Of a DNA stretch of 9,927 nt, positions 6,901 to 9,927 are shown one piece after another. The notes beneath the pieces were generated by a model. It saw only the letters and a program-made list of their open reading frames with translations, did no database searches and was not told the DNA's origin. This stretch comes from Anaerolineaceae bacterium UBA700 (GTDB taxonomy: Bacteria > Chloroflexota > Anaerolineae > Anaerolineales > Anaerolineaceae). Made by a program: the position numbers and the translations under genes. How positions within the stretch are numbered: position 1 is the first letter of the stretch; each line of letters starts with the position of its first letter. The DNA lies in NCBI GenBank assembly GCA_002298885.1, contig DBMK01000038.1, positions 1 through 9,927 on the forward strand, read 5' to 3'.

Positions 6901-7206
6901 AAACCTGGGGAAACGCAGGTTGAGGGCGGCGATGAAATGGGCGATAAAGCGCACCGGGTCCTGGTCAAGCGCATCCAGTGCATACCAACACACCGGCCAT
7001 TCAACGTGATGGACTACGTCGATCAGCAGCGAGGTCTTCCCATACCCGGCAGGCGCCGCCACGATGATCAGCTTATTATCGAGTAGCTCGAACATCCAAT
7101 CCAGCAGGCGCGTCCTGGAAAGCAGCTCCGGGCGCCGGCGCGGCACCAGGATTCTGGTTCGGGTAATCAGGAGATTATTATCCACGGATACATTTCCGCT
7201 GACCAT
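3949..7206 (-). CDS. MalT-like ATPase/TPR transcriptional regulator with C-terminal winged helix and BTAD domain
   Basis: This encodes 1085 residues. The N-terminus (about 15-340) is a STAND/MalT-type NTPase: Walker A is A-P-A-G-Y-G-K-T-S-L at 51-60 and a Walker B-like stretch is V-V-V-L-D-D-Y-H at 140-147, as in MalT-type LuxR proteins. Residues about 350-800 are helical repeats of TPR type (for example A-x-x-L-x-N-L-G-V-L near the middle), probably the inducer- or partner-sensing arm. The C-terminal 240 residues hold an OmpR/SARP-type winged helix (846-935, R-M-V-I-R-A-F-G-K-I-E-V onwards, with L-T-K-E-A-I and F-W-P-D) and then a BTAD domain (about 940-1085). MalT itself ends in a LuxR-type helix-turn-helix, and AfsR-type SARPs carry winged helix-BTAD at the N-terminus. 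This protein combines a MalT front with a SARP back. It is inferred to be an ATP-dependent activator. The start follows AGGA with 5-nt spacing. The target genes are unknown, but neighbours on either side are natural candidates. Confidence 0.92.
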   Translation of the reverse strand: MVSGNVSVDNNLLITRTRILVPRRRPELLSRTRLLDWMFELLDNKLIIVAAPAGYGKTSLLIDVVHHVEWPVCWYALDALDQDPVRFIAHFIAALNLRFPRFGLTSLAALQSMAQEHLNLDLLLATVINDAYENIPEHFVVVLDDYHLVNESKIVNQFVSRFIQDVDENCHLIIASRILISLPDMPLLVARSQVGGLSFEELAFQPEEIQELLLQNQHMTISDSAARDLAKQTEGWITGLLLSTQMLGQKIVERQTISRVSGVGLYEYLTQQVFSRQPQSIQDFLLRTSLLEEFDAEFCAEVIDPALGTSEDWDELMATAMQNNLFILPVEDERLWLRYHHLFSEFLQNRIMRDRPEEAEKIQLRLAEVYAHRSQWEQVYRLYQRLGKLDAIANLIEEAGLFMVSGGRLNTLSTWLVALPEKVIAERPALLSIQGSVAVMRGDTRRGLALFDQAIENLSQAGITNQMALALVRRSGAHRLLGEYTEALGDAEEALWLTGQNPSLGLIRAEACRAKGVTLYQQGQLKEALNWLTQSEASYRALEDGNNSAKLLLEIGIVNKASGNLVAAEQAYTRALEHWEKTNNSVWQANLLNNLGVLQHMRGDYVTAAANFERAIQHSKISSYPRLEAFALTSIGDLYRDLDAPQESQEAYQQARQIGQRIKDRFLLYYLDLADGVLARKLKQLDRARGLLNSARELAGESGSQGEQNLCRLETAVLDLVAKDYQPALSSLESALMYFKQEGQQAEAARASLYLALVCGTQKDCANSAQYFSQLNSLLESSEQRAHLVTSAREFYTLLCDLRREAGLAPSVNTLLNEIEDFDRELPALRNQVRRRASVVPFAPPRMVIRAFGKIEVKMDEKPITSAEWQTYTARDLFFFILAHPEGLTKEAIGLTFWPDSSPAELKLRFKNTVYRLRHAAGRDVIVFQDEIYRFNTNMDYEYDVESFLKEIDLIQKAEDIHQKIAHCKAAVRAYKGTYLPEVAETWVVTERERLYQLYIETQARLAGYYLETRQYESALETCQVILRDDPCMEGAHRIAMRTHAAMGNRAALERQYELCKGALKDQFDAAPSPQTEQLYIILTR

Positions 7207-7227
7207 ACTATTCCTGTCTGGGGGCGT

Positions 7228-7286
7228 GTATGCTTTATTTGTGTATTGAGTGGGGGAGCCGGCGAATCATACGCAAATAAACATAC
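7228..7286 (-). promoter_or_regulatory. Long imperfect inverted repeat in the leader of the regulator gene
   Basis: The arms are 7228-7246 and 7269-7286. In the sense RNA they form GUAUG/CAUAC, a single bulged G, UUUAUUUG/CAAAUAAA, one C-A mismatch and GUAU/AUAC. That is 17 pairs closed by a 22-nt loop. The proximal arm ends 12 nt before the AGGA ribosome site. It may be a dyad operator or an RNA hairpin; the sequence does not decide between them. Confidence 0.5.
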
Positions 7287-7410
7287 AAACTGGGGCAATA
7301 ATGCACCATTATTACTATACTTTAAGTTTATTTAAATGAATAGTGATTTAAATATACCATTTATCAATTAAAAACATAATATATTTTATGGAATTGGAAA
7401 TTATAGTTTT
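7287..7410 (-). promoter_or_regulatory. AT-rich putative promoter region of the regulator gene
   Basis: This stretch is markedly AT-rich against GC-rich surroundings and lies between the hairpin after the lipoprotein gene and the inverted repeat before the regulator. It contains two identical palindromes ATTTAAAT (7330-7337 and 7346-7353), 16 bp apart, and several TATA-like hexamers. No -35/-10 pair stands out. Confidence 0.4.
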
Positions 7411-7447
7411 GCAGAGTATTTGTCCCGTAGCAGGACAAATACTCTGC
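7411..7447 (-). terminator. Perfect 15-bp hairpin after the SGNH-like lipoprotein gene
   Basis: GCAGAGTATTTGTCC (7411-7425) and GGACAAATACTCTGC (7433-7447) are exact reverse complements around a 7-nt loop. The hairpin begins 6 nt after the TAA of the minus-strand gene. In the sense direction it is followed by AAAACTATAA, not a U-run. In the plus direction ATTTTATTATTT follows, so it would be the better intrinsic terminator for plus-strand transcription, although no gene is seen there. Confidence 0.65.
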
Positions 7448-7453
7448 ATTTTA

Positions 7454-8698
7454 TTATTTGACGCTTTTCCAGACCTCATCGATGGTCTGGAGGGCGGTCA
7501 GGTTGCGCACCGGCCATCCCAGCTTCATCGAGGAATCTTTTTCGAAAAAGTTGGGGCCGTTGGTCAGATGGAAGCGATCTTCCAGCAGGCCGTTATCAGG
7601 CAGCGGGTGGGCGGCCGCCCAGAAATTCCATAATGGGATGTCGTAATCGTGGGCCACTTTGGCCACGATCAGGTTGATCGAATTGTCGCCTTCCAGGTTG
7701 TCAGCCTTGGTAGCCACAATCGGCAGCACGTTTCTTGATATGGCGTATTCGACGATCTGGCGCAGGTATTTTTCGTATAAATTTGTCGGCCGGCCCGCCG
7801 TCCAGGTTTCCATGCTGATGATTACGATCGAGGGGTTCCAGAGGCGGATCTCGCAGGCCAGCGGGCTTTCGCCCGCCTTGCAGTCCTTTGGGTTGGCGTA
7901 CAGCGGCGTGAGCACCGACGCCACATTGAACCCGGTGCGCACCGATTCGCTCAACCGCACCCAACTTCCTGAGAACTGGTCGATGGTGCCTTTCAGATTC
8001 TTGTACTTATCTCCCAACGAATACGTGGTGGGGGTGTCGAACATGCCCAGGAAGTACTGGCGGATGTTCTGGCAGTCGCCCACCTTTGAAAAGTGCGTCG
8101 GGTCGTTCCCGTTGGCGATGCCGGATCGATATATCTGCCGGGCACGGTTGCTCACCGCCGGGATCACCGGCCACTGCTGCCATTGTTCCGGAGGCAGCGT
8201 CTCGCCGCCGTCTCCGCTCGGGCGGACGTAAGGCGTTGCGGTTTCCCCTGCCTGCGGCGTCGGCCAGAACAGGGTGGGCGTGGGCGCTTTGGTGGGTGTC
8301 TCAGTGGGCAATTGCGCCGGTGTATCGCTGGGCACAATGCCGGAAGGAGCAGGGACCTGCGTATCGGCGGGGGCAACCGTCGCAATCTCGGTACCCGAGG
8401 TGGTTGGATAATCAGGCGAATCGGGTTTGGGGGTTACGGCCGAGGCCTGAGACGGCATTGCGCCTTGTTTTTCGACGTGCGGGACGAAGATGGAATTGGC
8501 CCCGGTTGGGGGGATTGGGTAAGGCTCAGCCTGGGGCTGAGGCGAGGATTTGGACGGGGAAATTGAAGCAGATTCGGTGGGAGAGGTGGATGGAACTGGC
8601 GAATTGGTGAAAATGCTTTCGTCGAGGGTACAGCCTGAAAGGGCCAGTGTTAATACAATGGCCGCTCCGGCGAGTACCGGGGTGAAACTAATTTTCAT
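7454..8698 (-). CDS. SGNH/GDSL-like lipoprotein with Ser-to-Cys change and long Pro/Ser/Thr linker
   Basis: This encodes a 414-residue predicted lipoprotein: signal MKISFTPVLAGAAIVLTLAL with lipobox L20-S21-G22-C23, start behind AGGAG with 8-nt spacing. Residues 24-165 are a Pro/Ser/Thr-rich linker ending in PTETPTKAPTPT-like repeats. Residues 165-414 form a domain laid out like an SGNH hydrolase. Block I is F-S-K-V-G-D-C-Q (G207, D208, C209), where GDSL enzymes have the nucleophile Ser at the Cys position. Block V is D374-R-F-H377-L, the usual Asp-x-x-His. The strand expected to end in block III GxND reads V-I-I-S-M-E-T-W (292-299), lacking the Gly and Asn that form the oxyanion hole. C273 and C282 may form a disulfide. 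Esterase activity is therefore doubtful: it could use Cys or be a binding domain. It is the second of two tandem paralogues. SGNH assignment is by motif order; the substrate is unknown, though cell-surface glycans or lipids are plausible. Confidence 0.72.
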   Translation of the reverse strand: MKISFTPVLAGAAIVLTLALSGCTLDESIFTNSPVPSTSPTESASISPSKSSPQPQAEPYPIPPTGANSIFVPHVEKQGAMPSQASAVTPKPDSPDYPTTSGTEIATVAPADTQVPAPSGIVPSDTPAQLPTETPTKAPTPTLFWPTPQAGETATPYVRPSGDGGETLPPEQWQQWPVIPAVSNRARQIYRSGIANGNDPTHFSKVGDCQNIRQYFLGMFDTPTTYSLGDKYKNLKGTIDQFSGSWVRLSESVRTGFNVASVLTPLYANPKDCKAGESPLACEIRLWNPSIVIISMETWTAGRPTNLYEKYLRQIVEYAISRNVLPIVATKADNLEGDNSINLIVAKVAHDYDIPLWNFWAAAHPLPDNGLLEDRFHLTNGPNFFEKDSSMKLGWPVRNLTALQTIDEVWKSVK

Positions 8699-8716
8699 GA
8701 TGATTTACTCCTGGCG

Positions 8717-8738
8717 GTGCAGCCGCGCCCGGCTGCAC
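8717..8738 (-). promoter_or_regulatory. Hairpin just upstream of the lipoprotein ribosome site
   Basis: GTGCAGCC (8717-8724) and GGCTGCAC (8731-8738) are perfect complements with a 6-nt loop. The stem ends 5 nt before the AGGAG ribosome site of the downstream paralogue. It could affect translation, act as a 5' stabiliser at a processed end, or be incidental. Confidence 0.35.
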
Positions 8739-8761
8739 AAACCTCCTGCGTGTAATGGTTT

Positions 8762-8801
8762 TTTTAGCGGGCCGTCCCAGCTATCTGACGACCCGCCAAA
8801 A
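8762..8801 (-). terminator. Hairpin after the first SGNH-like gene
   Basis: Sense RNA forms a 15-pair stem, UUUUGGCGGGUCGUC with GACGGCCCGCUAAAA, around a 10-nt loop, with two G-U pairs. Both would be A-C mismatches on the other strand, so the fold is specific to minus-strand RNA. It begins 8 nt after the stop codon of the upstream paralogue. As with its counterpart at 7411-7447, no U-run follows. It may separate or differentially stabilise the two paralogue messages. Confidence 0.55.
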
Positions 8802-8809
8802 GTATACCA

Positions 8810-9799
8810 TTATTTCGTGACTGCCTTGCGTACTACGTCGAGTGCTTGCAAGGCCGTCAAGTTTCGCCAGGGCCAGGCTGCTTTCATCCTGTTCTTATCG
8901 TCAAAGAAATTTGGGGCATTGGTCAGGTGGAATTTGTCCGAGGTCAGGCCATTATTTGGCAGGGGCCAGGCGGCGCTGAAGAAATTCCAGAGCGGGATGT
9001 CGTATTCCGCCGCCAATTTGGCGATGATCAGGTTGATCGAATAATCGCCTTCGAGGTTGTCGGCCTTGGTTGCCAGGATGGGCACTGTGCCTTTGGAGAT
9101 GGCAAATTCAACAATTTGCCTCAGGTAACCCTCGTACGAGTCCGTCGGCCGGTCTTTGGTCCAGGTCTCCATGCTGATGATCACGTAGGCTGGCTTCCAG
9201 GCGCGGAACTCGCATTCCAGGGGCGTTTCGCCGGGCTTGCACGTCTTGGGGTTGGCGTTCATGGCGGTCAGCACCGAGGCCACGTTGAAACCGGAGCGCA
9301 CGGCTTCACTCAGGCGGCCCCAGCTCCCGGAGAAATAGGTGATGGTAGGGTTCAAGTATTCATATTTTGCGCCCAGTCCGTAGGTGCCGGGAGTGTCGAA
9401 CATCCCCAGGAAGTATTGCTTGATGTTCTGGCAGTCGCCCACCTTGGAGAAGTGGGTGGGGATGTTGCCCATCGCCAATCCTTGCTCGTAGATCTGTTTG
9501 GCGCGCTGTGATACCACCGGCAGCACGGGCCAATCGTGCCATTTTTCGGGTGGGAGTGTTTCGCCGGTTCCCTTAGGGAAGGGGGTTGGCGCCAGCGAGA
9601 TCTGTTCGGGCAGCAGGCGCAGCTCGACCAGTTTGTTGACCACATAGCGCGCCAGGCGGCCCGAATCCAGGGCGGCCTGGCCGAGCACGGCCGTTTCTTC
9701 CCTTGCGGCACTTGGATTTGCCGCCGCCTGGGCGGGTCTGGCCCACAAAAATCCGGGCAGTAAAAATGAGAGAATCAACAGAGCGCTTATTTTCCGCAT
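8810..9799 (-). CDS. Secreted SGNH/GDSL-like protein with Ser-to-Cys change, paralogue of the adjacent lipoprotein
   Basis: This encodes 329 residues from the ATG at 9799, which has GGGGAA about 8 nt upstream. An in-frame ATG at 9820 would add seven residues but has no ribosome site and spoils the signal peptide. From 9799 the protein starts MRKISALLILSFLLPGFLWA and ends its signal at A-Q-A, so Sec export and cleavage are expected; there is no lipobox. A short helical stretch follows, then the domain shared with the neighbour, identical at about 70% of 250 ungapped positions by hand count. Numbered from 9820, the motifs are G128-D129-C130 at block I, I-I-S-M-E-T-W at 214-220 in place of GxND, and D295-K-F-H298-L at block V. 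Conserved cysteines are 130, 194 and 203. The same doubts about catalysis apply as for the paralogue. The pair is transcribed in the same direction and separated by 111 nt. Confidence 0.72.
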   Translation of the reverse strand: MRKISALLILSFLLPGFLWARPAQAAANPSAAREETAVLGQAALDSGRLARYVVNKLVELRLLPEQISLAPTPFPKGTGETLPPEKWHDWPVLPVVSQRAKQIYEQGLAMGNIPTHFSKVGDCQNIKQYFLGMFDTPGTYGLGAKYEYLNPTITYFSGSWGRLSEAVRSGFNVASVLTAMNANPKTCKPGETPLECEFRAWKPAYVIISMETWTKDRPTDSYEGYLRQIVEFAISKGTVPILATKADNLEGDYSINLIIAKLAAEYDIPLWNFFSAAWPLPNNGLTSDKFHLTNAPNFFDDKNRMKAAWPWRNLTALQALDVVRKAVTK

Positions 9800-9847
9800 C
9801 TGAGCGTTTCCCCAATTCATAAGAAATTTAAAGGTATCGTTACAAGA

Positions 9848-9853
9848 ATTATA
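9848..9853 (-). promoter_or_regulatory. Candidate -10 element for the secreted SGNH-like gene
   Basis: Minus-strand TATAAT lies 48 nt upstream of the preferred start codon. No good -35 hexamer occurs at 16-18 nt; that position is occupied by a GGAATTTGGGGG stretch that belongs to an inverted repeat. This fits an activator-dependent promoter but does not prove it. Confidence 0.42.
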
Positions 9854-9864
9854 CCGATCTCAAT

Positions 9865-9912
9865 CCCCCAAATTCCTTTCACCTCTGCAAGCTCTATGGT
9901 TTATTTTGGGGG
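9865..9912 (-). promoter_or_regulatory. Inverted repeat upstream of the candidate promoter
   Basis: CCCCCAAA (9865-9872) and TTTGGGGG (9905-9912) are exact complements separated by 32 nt, and a further TTTGGG follows near 9918-9923. The near arm lies where a -35 element would be, so this could be a regulator site with three half-sites. The window ends here, and an unseen upstream gene could explain it otherwise. Confidence 0.3.
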
Positions 9913-9927
9913 TTCAATTTGGGCAGC

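Noticed and set aside
1..9927. CRISPR array, tRNA, transposase or phage genes
   Set aside because: No regularly spaced repeats, cloverleaf-like segments or mobile-element proteins were seen on either strand.

Overview
This GC-rich window reads as a chromosomal segment of a Chloroflexota bacterium, most likely Anaerolineae. The assignment is an inference from the gene families: a MalT-like ATPase/TPR regulator ending in an OmpR-type winged helix plus BTAD domain, a DUF5317 membrane protein, exported proteins with long Pro/Thr/Ser linkers, a Gmad2 lipoprotein and an NHLP-like leader peptide. No rRNA, tRNA, insertion sequence or CRISPR array was seen.

All eight supported genes lie on the minus strand, so the reading order runs from high to low coordinates. 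First come two tandem paralogues of an exported SGNH/GDSL-like protein (9799-8810 and 8698-7454). They are about 70% identical over a 250-residue catalytic-like domain but have unrelated N-termini: one has a plain Sec signal, the other is a lipoprotein with a long linker. Both carry Cys where the GDSL nucleophile Ser would be and lack the usual GxND block. Next is a 1085-residue MalT/SARP-like regulator (7206-3949), preceded by an AT-rich leader with a long imperfect inverted repeat.

After a 345-nt gap holding a candidate promoter and a foldable leader comes a tightly packed three-gene operon (3603-2628). It encodes a 53-residue single-pass membrane peptide, a DUF5317 membrane protein with a TTG start, and a 75-residue protein resembling the leader part of nitrile-hydratase-leader-type (NHLP) RiPP precursors. 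The genes overlap as TTGA and ATGA. It is followed by a GAF plus HD-GYP cyclic-di-GMP phosphodiesterase (2526-1336) and a lipoprotein with two Gmad2 domains (1125-61). A strong plus-strand terminator at the left edge marks the end of a convergent gene outside the window.

The theme is envelope and signalling: a large ATP-dependent transcription regulator, a c-di-GMP hydrolase, several exported proteins, and a small-peptide operon that could be a peptide-signalling or RiPP-related cassette. That last function is a hypothesis; no modification enzyme or transporter is visible. A recurring non-coding pattern is a stable hairpin shortly after a stop codon, without a U-tract. Three of the four contain G-U pairs that form only in the sense (minus-strand) RNA.
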